Below are positions 1-10,465 of a DNA stretch of 64,000 bases, one piece after another. Source of the stretch: Aphrophora alni (taxonomy: Eukaryota; Arthropoda; Insecta; Hemiptera; Aphrophoridae); assembly GCA_963513935.1 (NCBI GenBank), contig OY740768.1, forward strand, positions 47,959,142-48,023,141, written 5' to 3'. Every line of letters begins with the position of its first letter. Position 1 is the first letter of the stretch. The notes under the pieces are model-generated. The model worked only from the letters and a program-made list of their open reading frames with translations. It was not told the DNA's origin and did no database searches. The translations under genes and the position numbers were made by a program.

Positions 1-250
1 TTTACGTGTTTCAATGATGCTTGAAACTCAAACAATGCTTAGATTCATTTATAAATAAGCTATAAACTTGTGGTTTTAAATTGAAATATATTGGTTATCG
101 AATCTTTTGTTGGATACTTGAACTAATTATGGTACTGTAAATTCGATTTAAACAAAACGATTAGGTTCACTGTCGAATATCAGACAAAAGATATCTATAC
201 CAACGCAAAACATAGTATAAATTTAATTTACAAAAAAATACGTATCTGTA

Positions 251-303
<53 letters not shown>

Positions 304-1850
304 AATCAATATATAGATGGTCATAAAACAGCATATTAAGTTTTTCTAAGCCTACTTTTTAATTTATTATATATTTAATTAGGCTATAGCTCAAAATGTA
401 TAATAATTTGTCCTACAGTTTCTGCGGAATGTAAATATTGCCAGCTATTAGTAGAATGAAAAGCATATTCTTGTCGCCTTAGAGCTTAAAACAGTTGATT
501 TTGCTTTCTAGAGCTCAAAGTAAAATCATTTGATTGTTAAGTAATAATAAAATCTATATTGATGGTTTCTATTATGTGTCCCTAGGTTACAACACTAAGA
601 AATAAAAAAAAAAGTTCATTATAGGCGAAATGAAATTCTTTCTTATAGAAGCTCCTGACAAAAAATATTATTATATAATGTAGATTTATTATCTGTAGTA
701 GCCAGGCCTCGTCGAAGTCTTTAATTTGTAAAATTGCCCTTAGACGAAGGTGAAGGTAAAGATACTGTTCTAGCCATAGCAAAACACCTGTACCTAAAAA
801 TAACAAAAGGATGTTACTCATAGTAACAAATGACAAGAATATTGATTTTAACTATTTTTCTCTTTACAGAAAATGGCTCAAGTTAAGGTCAAAGTTTGTA
901 ACAAACTAATGGCTGTTCAAGAACCGATTTTTCAGCTGTTATCTGCTTATTGTGTGGACAAGGCTCTTTTAATGTTTCGCCCGTTTAATACATAGTAAGA
1001 TATGTAGTATATCAACCTGTATTCTATTCCTATGGCGGAACAACTGTTGGCCTACAAATTTGTCACCTGCTTATTGCATGTACAATAGTATTATAACGAA
1101 TAAGTCACACGTTTACTTTGTAGCAACCTCGGTTTTAATAAATTGGTTTTAAGCTGATCTATATGAGAGTTTGATTTCAGAAAAGAAATTTCGGTATAGG
1201 CGGGGAAAGGAATTATCCTGACACGTATCCTTGTTATCTTAAATAATATAACTCAGTCAGCCAGCTTCATGAGAGATTAAACTATGTTATTAAATATATA
1301 ATACAATCAGAAAATAAAAGTGTGGATTTTTTTTTTTAACTATGAAACTTAGTTTAATGGAACTTCCCACCTTCGTTTTAGTGAGTGGTTCTAAGACTTC
1401 CATGCTCTTTTGACCGATGATTTTAAAGGCTTTTATATTAAGAAGTTCCATCCAGGAATCGGTCAACAATCTTATGTCAAGTTTGGAATGAAACTAAAAG
1501 TTTTAATAAAAGACATAAATGATGTAATTCCGACTTTATTAGGTGGAATTTATTACTTCTTAAGTAGTGGAAGTTTGAAGTTTTTAAATTAAAAAATTTA
1601 AAAACTTGGCCAATATTTATTAAACACACACCTAACCTATGGCTCTGTCATCACTTTTTCTTATAGGTTTGTGTAAGACAAATAAGGTAAAGGGCATTAG
1701 TGTCAAAATGAAGTTTCTTAAAAATAGAATGACAAAGCTAAATAAAAAGCACTTTTATGTGAAACAAAATAAGAGTATAACTTTTCTTGTTATGTTCATA
1801 AAAGGTTAGTATACTTCAAAAAGATGTTACAAAAGATGGTTGAAATCCTC
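1..1850. other. AT-rich DNA, no gene seen
   Basis: Nothing coding is recognisable. The stretch contains a TA dinucleotide array at 255-299 and otherwise unremarkable AT-rich sequence. A 60-codon open frame at 1410-1592 (plus) has no recognised motif and is no longer than expected by chance. Confidence 0.6.
255..299. repeat. (TA)n microsatellite
   Basis: Uninterrupted TA array of about 22 units, preceded by two TCTGTA steps. One of about ten similar TA arrays in the window. Confidence 0.95.
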
Positions 1851-1859
1851 TCCAAGTAC

Positions 1860-2700
1860 AATTTGACAATATGCCAGCCTATGAAGAAGTGAACTTTCTC
1901 AGCACCTCAAGTGTAATTTTCTTTGACACTTCCATTACCCGGTTTATCAGGTCTTCAGTGTTAACTTGTTTGGTTTTATAAACTTTTGCTTTTAAGACAC
2001 CACGGAAAAAATCTAAAGATTAATATACGGCGACCTTGTCGGCCAATCAATAGTGCTCCTACGACCGATCCATTGGATAGGAAACACTTGATCTAAAAGT
2101 GTGCGTAACTACCCACCATAATGTAGATTTGAGATTTCATCCAAGAAAATTGCTCACTGCAGGCAGAATTTCGTTGTTTTACAAATTTAAGTAGGCACCA
2201 CCCTACAATATTGTAGTCAATTATTCCGGCCCAAACATTTACTTTTTGAGGGCTTTGTGTACAAACACAAGTGAGGGACACAACCATTCACTCAACAAGT
2301 GAGAATTATGGTCGCTCCAGTATCGACAATTATGACTACTGACGATTCAATTAGGCATGATGGTAGCTTCATTCGAGAACACAACACTGGAGGTTAAAAA
2401 TGTAAATTTTCATCGTATTTTCTCATCATTCCCTCACCAAACTCAGTCCTTCGGTCAAAATCGTAGTCTGGAAGCTCTTGCACCAGTAACATTTTGTAAG
2501 AATGGTAATTATAATAATGTAGATATTTAAACATGACTCATGTTATGATCCGCAACAACTTTTCTAGCTGAAATATGAAGGTTTCAATAAATTACGTCTC
2601 ATGATTTTTTCTTCAGTAAATACATATTTAGGCCTTACAGGTATCCCGGTCTTTAACCCTACTGGTTTTTTTCAAAACTTTTAACGGTCTTAAACACTGA
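1860..2700 (-). pseudogene. Decayed Tc1/mariner-like transposase
   Basis: Reading the minus strand from about 2700 to 1860 across several frames recovers collinear blocks of an IS630/Tc1/mariner-type DDE transposase (cut-and-paste transposition enzyme) of a kind common in insects. In order: a weak helix-turn-helix remnant; VQELPDYDFDRRTEFGE; SHNCRYWSDHNSHLL; QKVNVWAGIIDYNIVG (inside an open frame at 2093-2287); a region where the usual DGAPPH block reads DEISNLHYGG; FPIQWIGRRSTIDWPTRSP; and KAKVYKTKQVNTEDLINRV. These match the family's conserved xNRHNxRYWS, NVWAGI, WIGRxGPxxWPxRSPDL and LK-VY blocks. Stops and several frameshifts make it a pseudogene. I did not identify terminal inverted repeats or a TA target duplication, so the ends are approximate. 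Confidence 0.8.
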
Positions 2701-3213
2701 AGACTTATTTATTGGACAACTGTCAGGAAAATTATCACTAAATAGGTAAGTTATTTCCTCATAGGTACGCAGTCTATCGCCAAAAATTTCCACATAACCT
2801 AAAAACACGTTTTATAAAATGTAAATAATTAAATGTAGAGTTTATTTATTCAAGTCACCAGTTCTGTACTCACATCGAAAGAGTCTAACTTTCAATTTTT
2901 TGAGCATGAGCAAGTTTGTACCAGACAGTGAGAAGCACCTCTTCTGAATGATTTATTTCCAACCCCTTTGTTTTTATTATTAAATAAGATAACAATCCCA
3001 CAGCACTCCGTCCACTATAGGATCAAAAGACAAATGACACACTAATTCCTAACATTGCTTTTTTGGCAATTACTACTAGGTCTCATACCTAATTATTATG
3101 TAAATATAAATAGTTATGTGCGCAAGAAAAATCACCTCTAGTGTTAAAAACCATAACCACACATATATTTAATTGTAGTGCATTCAAATTTTTATACCGT
3201 GTGGATAGTTTAT
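2700..3213. other. AT-rich spacer
   Basis: Spacer between the two transposase remains; no recognisable gene or repeat. Confidence 0.5.
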
Positions 3214-3635
3214 GTCAGAGGGGGCTGCGCCACAAAAAACAAAAAAAAATGGTTTTTCAAAAATATTCTTTTCCTGTTTCCCTATCTATCCTGAACATTT
3301 TAGTGTAAATTAAATTTTTTATCTTGATTTTTAACAAAGTTACTAACCAAAATGTAGTATGATGCGCCTCTTTTATTTGCGTCATGTCATAGTTCCAATA
3401 CTTCTTTAAAACCTAGTAGCGTAATTACTTACTCAGTGTTATTTCTACCATCTTTTGTAATTTTTTGCACTTAGATTGAAAATTCAAACAGCCTTTCATA
3501 GAGTCAGCTGTTTATAGTATCAGCTGTTTGTACTCTTTATTGTCTATTTGTGAATGTTATTTGTTATAGTTCATTTAGTTTGTGTTCCATGCTTATTTTA
3601 TTGAGAGTTATTGAAGTGAATCAAAACGGACAAAA

Positions 3636-3985
3636 ATAGAGTGCATAGATGTAAAAAGAGAAAGTTTTCAGGTAATAGGTTTGCAGATAAAAAAGAAACA
3701 TCTAAAAGTACATATAGTAAAAAACTAAATTTTATTACTGACCCAGTTTCTAACCTCAATCAGTCATCCAGTTTCAGTAAAATGAATGACTCTCCAACAG
3801 GTTACAGATTTATTGATATGAAATGTTAGTTCAAGGTTTACAGAGCTGTTTATCTTGTAAATTTTGTAGATGTAATATTTCTCTATTAGAGACTGGTTTG
3901 AGAGGGTTAGACTCAAAGATTCTAATATATTGTGAAGTTTGTGAGCCTTGTACTGTAGGTTCTTTTCATACAAGAAGCCTAATTG

Positions 3986-4026
<41 letters not shown>

Positions 4027-4272
4027 ATAAATGCTTACGATGTGAATAGGAGAGTTGTTTATTCAATGAGATCCATTGGAACCGGCCTAGCAGGAATGAA
4101 AAGGTTTTGCGGAATGATGAATATGCCAGCACCAGATAATAATAATACTCATATATTACGAGCGACCAAAGAAGCAACAAAAGTTATAAAAAATTATACA
4201 GATATAAAACTAAATTTTTTATTTTGTTTTCGAATTAAGCTCAAATTTTTTACAATAAGACATATATTTTAG
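3636..4272 (+). pseudogene. Mutator-like transposase N-terminal fragment, frameshifted, with internal poly(A)
   Basis: Two overlapping plus-strand frames together encode the N-terminal part of the 'Mutator-like transposase' domain protein widespread in arthropods. Frame one (to the stop at 3829) gives KRKFSGNRFADKKE and GYRFIDMK. Frame two, from 3823, continues with CLSCKFCR, then after the A run VNRRVVYSMRSIGTGLAG and FCGMMNMPAP. The family pattern is a GYRxxDM start, a Cys-rich zinc-binding segment, then xVNRRxVxxMRxIGxGxxGxxxFC-xxNMPxP. A shift near 3824 separates the frames. A run of 40 A at 3986-4025 stays in frame in the second part and would encode a lysine tract the family does not have. 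The DDE catalytic domain is missing after about 4272. Not functional. Confidence 0.8.
3986..4025. repeat. A40 homopolymer
   Basis: Forty consecutive A inside the Mutator-like transposase fragment. It is either an expansion of an A-rich lysine stretch or the tail of a small, otherwise unrecognisable retro-insertion. Confidence 0.95.
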
Positions 4273-4909
4273 TAAACGCCATTCCAGGTATAATTTAAAA
4301 CCATCTGGTATTTTTATTCAATTTTCCAACAAATAGTAAAAAATATATCTTGTAAAAAAGATGTCTACAAAATTTTTTTTTAAAGAAAATATTTAAAAAA
4401 ATAAAAAAAAATTATAAAAACTAAACAAAGATAACTATTCCATTATAAAAAAATACTGTAGTAACAAGAAGGTATACTTATAATGTACTGAAAGTTTCAA
4501 ATAAATTTGTTAAGAAATGGCGTTATAAAAAAATAATTGCTGAATGTCTACAAATTTCATCACGTATGCTGGCCCAGCCCCCAGGTCACAACGTCTTCAT
4601 TGATGGTATTAGCATATCCTTTACGACAATCAAGTTATCAGACAAGATATAAAAATTAACATCTCACTTAGTAAAACTACTATTTATTTCTAGAAACATT
4701 AATTTAACCTTTTTTAAAAAATTTCTTATCTCTGCGTTCGTAAATAAAATATCTGTTATCATCCGATTTATTGAACCGTTTGTTACCTATTCCTCCTATA
4801 CAATTGTAACATTTACAGATCTAGCAATTGAATCGACAATTACTTACAGTAAGATGATATAAAAATAATCGGAATTATTTATAGTATGTCCATCATACTT
4901 GATAAATAT

Positions 4910-5151
4910 ATATTTTATTATTATTTTTTTTTGGAAGGAAAAATGGTAAAATCTTTATGATTTTGTCCGGGGTCTAAGGTGGTAGGCGCCCTCCCTACCC
5001 CGGTAAAACCAAAACCTTCCATCCTCTTCTTCCTCCTCTGCGTTACCATCTTGCGACATTAGTTCGCACAGAAGAATTAACTACCCCACAGGGTCATCCA
5101 CCATCCCATCGACCGGCTAGTCGAACACCGAAACTAGGGTAATATCTGAAC
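4910..5151 (-). mobile_element. Short GC-rich retroelement insertion (SINE or 5'-truncated LINE)
   Basis: About 240 bp of much higher GC than its surroundings. Read on the minus strand it ends in an A-rich run followed by TAATAATAA, a tail typical of SINEs and some non-LTR retrotransposons. The octamer ATAAATAT flanks it on both sides (4902-4909 and 5152-5159) and may be a target-site duplication, although AT-rich octamers recur by chance here. No RNA polymerase III boxes in correct order were found, so the source family is unknown. Confidence 0.45.
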
Positions 5152-5208
5152 ATAAATATCATTTTAAAGTTAAATTGATTAAAATAAATACTCCACTATC
5201 ATATATAG

Positions 5209-5230
5209 TAATAATAATAATAATAATAAA
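5209..5230. repeat. (TAA)n microsatellite
   Basis: About seven TAA units. Confidence 0.85.
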
Positions 5231-6477
5231 CCAACCCTAATATTCTTTTTAAGAAGTATTCTTTTTATACATTTGATTACATTGTTTTCAGTTCAAAATT
5301 TAAGAAAAGCTTTCACTCAATAACGGTATATTACACATACATAGGTCATGTTAATACAACTATTTATGGTCTATGTTCGCCTAAGCAAATTTAGCTTTAC
5401 ACTACACAGAAACACCAATAATTTAAACATTTGTTGCACGCAATTAGAAACTAAAGAAATAAATATAATTACTTGTAAAAATATCTAACTACCATATTTT
5501 TGAATTATTTATTTTTTTAAATTTCGTTATGTATTGAATCACATCACACAAAATTAAGAATACTTAATAAATGTTATTGATTATAATATAGTAGCTTTGA
5601 AGACAACGATTCGTGGAGATATGTCAGAGGTTTTCTAATATAAAAAAATAAGAAATACATGTGTTAAATATGCCTCTTCAATCATACAATGATAAATATG
5701 TCTGTTTTATACTTCATAAACAATTATTTGAAAAATAACCACTTAGAAAATTCTATAGTAAATTTTCACACTTATTTTCAAGCAAACGTTTATGTCATTT
5801 GTCATGAGGCTTTAAAAACACGAATATATTTATCATGTCGAAAAAGGTAAAACCAGTGAAAATGTGATACTAAGTAGTAGGTCCAACTTGTAGGTTATTG
5901 CAAGTGTTATTACAGTCAGATATATTTTTGAGAGTGTCAATTTTAATATGTAGGTATCTTTGTTGTCTTTAAGTATTGAGTGTTTCTACTGTTGAAATGC
6001 TTTTCATGTGTTTATATATCAAACAAACAATATTTAAATTAACGTTTTGCTTCCATTGACCGACAATATAATATATTTACATTTACATATTATAAATCTA
6101 GATCTACTAAGATACTGTCAGAAGCAGCAAAAGATAACTTTCTTGAAAAATTATTATAAAATTAATAAAACCGTATACCGTAAATGTTTGAATTTTAAAA
6201 TTTAATCAAATTTGTGTTATAGTTTTCAAATTAGAAAACGAATAAGAATAAGTATTAAGATTCTGACTGCCTATATTTGGTATATATTTTTGATATACAG
6301 TTGGGCCTTACTATGTTGAATATAAGTAAATAAATCTTTTTTAATCTGATATGAACCGACGTGTCAAAAAACTATTTTTAAGACATATTCATATTTGTCT
6401 CGCCTACTACGAAATTACATATTTTAATACCAACAAACAAGCATATCTGAAAAAAGTATATACATAAATAAATTAAA
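5231..6477. other. AT-rich DNA, no gene seen
   Basis: No coding motif, repeat family or RNA gene recognised. Confidence 0.5.
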
Positions 6478-6756
6478 TTAATAATCAAACAATTTTATAA
6501 TGCAGTGAGTAATTCGTATTCTGTTATGATGTGGATTTAAGTACTGTAAGTACTGTTGTGATTTAATGTAAGATCGTTGATCACAACCACAGCAAAACGG
6601 ATTTGGTTTGAACAGGACCTTATGATGTAGATGAGGTTTTATGTACAGTACTCTATGTTCACTAAGAACTTGAATGCACACGTGACATTTACCTAGTAAC
6701 CGATTACAAGCTACTAGGATTAAAATGGTTCTTAATCGGTATAGTTTTGCCAACAA
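6478..6756 (-). pseudogene. Possible relic of a paired C2H2 zinc-finger exon
   Basis: A 92-codon minus-strand open frame contains GKCHVC, then a leucine and two histidines at roughly zinc-finger spacing (YIKPHLHH), a linker-like FKPNPF, then CCGC followed by SYIKSQQYLQYLNPHHN. This resembles two adjacent C2H2 fingers of the kind found in isolated alternative exons of lola-like insect genes. In the first finger the usual first histidine position is lysine; in the second the histidines are displaced by about two residues. It is either a decayed exon or a chance resemblance; no splice-acceptor context was proven. Confidence 0.25.
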
Positions 6757-9700
6757 TAAATCTGTATATCAATGATTAGAATATTTCATGTATACCATCA
6801 AATTCGTTGTTTAACATTAAATTAATTTATTACTTCTTGCATATAAGTATTATAGGTAATAATAAAAAAAATTTATATAATTTAAATACCTTAATATGCA
6901 CAAAATGAATTTTCTGATATTTTGCATACCTTCAAAATAGTTTTCCGCTGTCCAAACATTGAATTTATACTAATTGTATTCTCAGAAATAAAAAAATTGG
7001 TAGTAAGATTAAAAACACAAAACAACGATTTTTTTTTACTTCAGTTACAATGATTTCGATCATTTTTACCGAATGTAGTCCCCCCCCCCCATAAAAATAT
7101 ATTAGTTCCAATATCTCATAAAAATGATTGTTTCGTGAGTTATCTGTGAGTAACCAAAACAATTGTCCATGGAGCTGTTACCGACCGAACATCTTAAATT
7201 TAAGTTATCACATTTTATGAAATGTGAAGGATGAATTAGCGGAATAGCAAGCCGTAACTTATGATTTTGCAATAATTGGCTATAAATTTCGTGATTAGAA
7301 ACTCAATTTCAATAAAAACCTTTTTAGCATATTGTAGTAGGCTTGCAGATACATGATGATGACTAATGACTAATATTTTCACTTTATTTATTTGATTTTT
7401 TCCTTAAATTGTTTTTAAAATTATTCAGTCATTTATGTGAATATCAACTGTTAAAAACTATCGAAGAACCATTTCAGCTAACTTATCCTAAAATCAGTTG
7501 ATATCCATTTCAACAATCCATAATTTATCTATGATTTATGATATTATTATTTTTGATCAGAGATCCTTGCATATTTAAACAGACTGCTTATAAACCTCAA
7601 ACTTGTGGAGCACGTATTGGTAGTACACCATTTAAACTGGCATTGCAGCAAAAATAAAAAGATATAATCAACAATTTGACCAGTAACATCTTGGAAGTAT
7701 AGTATCAACAAAATACTATCTAAAAATAATATGCATGTAGTAAGGAAACCTTAATTAAACGGTGGTTTTACATTGACGGTATAAAATAGAAGCAGCTTCA
7801 ATGTAGCCTAATGCATATTTTTTTTTGGTTGCATGATTTGAAGAAAACTCGAAACGTTAGTCATTTTGGCATTCTAAAGTTTCAAACAGAGTTAATGCAC
7901 CGGAATCAAAACTCGATATCATACAAAACACATACTTTTGAAAATTGTTGTGAATTAACAGAATTTTTTATAGTTATAACACCAATTTGATAATAAAAAC
8001 CTATTAGTTTGTTTTCCATTTATTAAAATTATTCGTGGGGCAATGCATAGTGAATCCTTTTCTCTTTATCAAATTCTAATATTTCGGTGATAATAAATTA
8101 GCCGCCATACTAGATATATGGTACTATACTAGGATTGTAATAAAAATATATTGAAGAAATAGTTGTTATTTATAGGCAGTTTATAGAATCCAAGAGCCAT
8201 AGCTACATATAGGTAATATCCATTACAAATTAAATTTATTTATTTATTTTTGTGGAAATTTAGATATTTAATCGTTAAGAAGAATAAATGTCAAAGATTG
8301 AGAAACATAATTATCAACGAATACAATCGACGATTTTAATGTGATAATTTGAACGGTCCAGGGTAATAAATTATACAATGAAGAATACGGTAAGTTAAAG
8401 GTAAACAAATATGCTTTATAAATATGACAAAAAATAATAAATATCCTTAATAAAATTATATTGTGAAGCATTTTTCATAGACAACTATTTCACCCTATAC
8501 ACAAATTATAGTTTTCAAGCAATTTGGTACTTTATATTAGTATTCTGCATGTTCTCTTGCAAATAAATTGTACGTTGTTTGAAAATATTTAAAATTATTC
8601 TCTTACAAATAAATATGCATCATGACTTGTGAGGTGATGTAAAATAAAATTTGAACAAAGTTTATCAGAAATAAATTATTTTTGTATGTAATTTTGATTA
8701 AAATACGTTTAGTTAAACAGTTATTTAATTAACAACATGATTTTTGGAGATTATTAATTCTTGATAGAGAATGAAATATAAACAAAATGTTAATACAATC
8801 ATCACAATGTTATCGATTTTATAAAAATATTTAGAACTCTCATATTCGTTATGTCTTTTCAGTTACCTTTTTATGAATTAAACTTACTTTCTGATAGGAA
8901 TGTTTATTTCTGTATAGATTCACAATGATAAGATTTCTTTATTTTACTTACATTTTATTTTCACTGTATCAATCAAAAAACAACAACGATTTAGTTCGAC
9001 AAATTATTATTTGATTACAAGTGGTCTTATAGAATACTGATGAGGGACAAAAAATATATTTATAAATGACACATATCGCAAATTTACAATATATCCTGTA
9101 ACAAGTTTGAATTTCCGGAAACCAAAGTTTAACACATGAACTCAAGAACCACGCTATGCACGTGATCAGAATAACAATATCCATCTCACCAGTTTCAAAC
9201 GGTTTCTTACCCTCTTATCTGTGACATAAACTATAATATATATTCATTTAGTTGCTTATATTTTATATTCGCTACAGATTACAATAATACTAATTATTGT
9301 TATTCGAAATTAACAGTGGAACTGGTAATTCTTGTGTGTTTATTGTCACATGAAAACAGATAAACAAGACAAAGTTCCAACATCAGGTGATTGTCAAAAG
9401 TTATAAGCTTAAACCCACAACACGCAACTCCTCAACACAAAAACAGGAGTACATATTTACCTTTTAAATTCGGCTGCATATGTTCTATATAAAGTTAATT
9501 CACTGGACAGACTGTATATTTTAATTAGAGGGTAAAATATCAACATTGGGTTTTGCTTACTATCGGTTTACAAAAGTTTGCATAGTTAATATGCTCTTTT
9601 GTTGTGGTTAGTAACAAAATGTGCTTGTTTTTCATCATCTGTTTTTGTGTGCTGAAGCAACAAAATTAAATAAAATTAAAAATAAACAAAATCAAAAGTG

Positions 9701-10180
9701 AATTAAACAAGAGATATTATGATATAACAAGATTGTTTTAGGTCACTTAGATAATTTCACAATAGTGTCCAAACTCTAAGTAATGTTAATGATTTGTTTT
9801 GATTCTGCTAAAGAGTGAAGGTAATCGAGATAATAGAAACCAATTTCTGAGCCATTATTTTGATGATGATGATTAAAGTTAATTCTTGAAATCAGGGAAT
9901 AAATTATTTCCCATTTTAACGAGTCATAACTATCATTTATTTGTTTGTTATGAAATATGTTACTGTTAGGATTTTTATTGATTATAAATCTGATAGTACA
10001 TAATAATTAAACAAACACACTTGTGAGGAGCACCAATTTATCTATCATTTGTGGATATTTTGATCACATAACTTTAACTATAATATATATACGTGAATAA
10101 GTAAAATCTGCAATAATGCATTTGGCCGACATACAAAACCATAATCTATCAGCTAGATAAGAGAATTTTCATATTAGATA
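6757..10180. other. AT-rich DNA, no gene seen
   Basis: No gene recognised. The only distinctive item is a C11 homopolymer at 7080-7090. Open frames at 6965-7162, 8268-8471 and 8969-9184 are short, on the minus strand and without motifs. Confidence 0.5.
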
Positions 10181-10190
10181 CAGTCTAGAA

Positions 10191-10290
10191 ATGATCAGCA
10201 GAATATATCGACTATTTTCGAGATATTATACTTTTGAAACTATTAGAGATATGCTGGAAATGATCAGCAGAATATATCGATTATTGATGA
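10191..10290. repeat. Partial 69-bp direct duplication
   Basis: ATGATCAGCAGAATATATCG occurs at 10191 and again at 10260, followed by similar sequence (ACTATT versus ATTATT). This is a short local duplication with a period of 69 bp. Confidence 0.75.
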
Positions 10291-10304
10291 TATCTTGTTT
10301 CCAT

Positions 10305-10321
10305 AAAAAAAAAAAAAAAAA
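10305..10321. repeat. A17 homopolymer
   Basis: Seventeen A shortly after the 69-bp duplication. Confidence 0.9.
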
Positions 10322-10413
10322 GTCGATTATAAATATACAGTCACAACTAAATAATTTTAACTATTTAATTAGAACAAAATAAATGTAGCGAAGTTATCTA
10401 TATAAGTTTTGGC

Positions 10414-10417
<4 letters not shown>

Positions 10418-10464
<47 letters not shown>
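10418..10464. repeat. (TA)n microsatellite
   Basis: Uninterrupted TA array, about 23 units. Confidence 0.95.

Positions 10465-10465
<1 letters not shown>

Larger units (their letters stand above)
3214..4586 (+). mobile_element. Possible Mutator-like element remnant with short terminal inverted repeats
   Basis: A 13-nt motif GGGGGCTGSGCCA (S = C on the left, G on the right) occurs at about 3218-3230 on plus and, as reverse complement, at about 4571-4583. It brackets a Mutator-type transposase fragment. This could be the terminal repeats of a deleted element. I could not find a convincing 8-9 bp target duplication just outside, so the boundaries are inferred. Confidence 0.35.

Noticed and set aside
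3764..4180. 138-codon minus-strand open frame with a long Phe run.
   Set aside because: Antisense shadow of the Mutator-like transposase fragment and its A40 tract.
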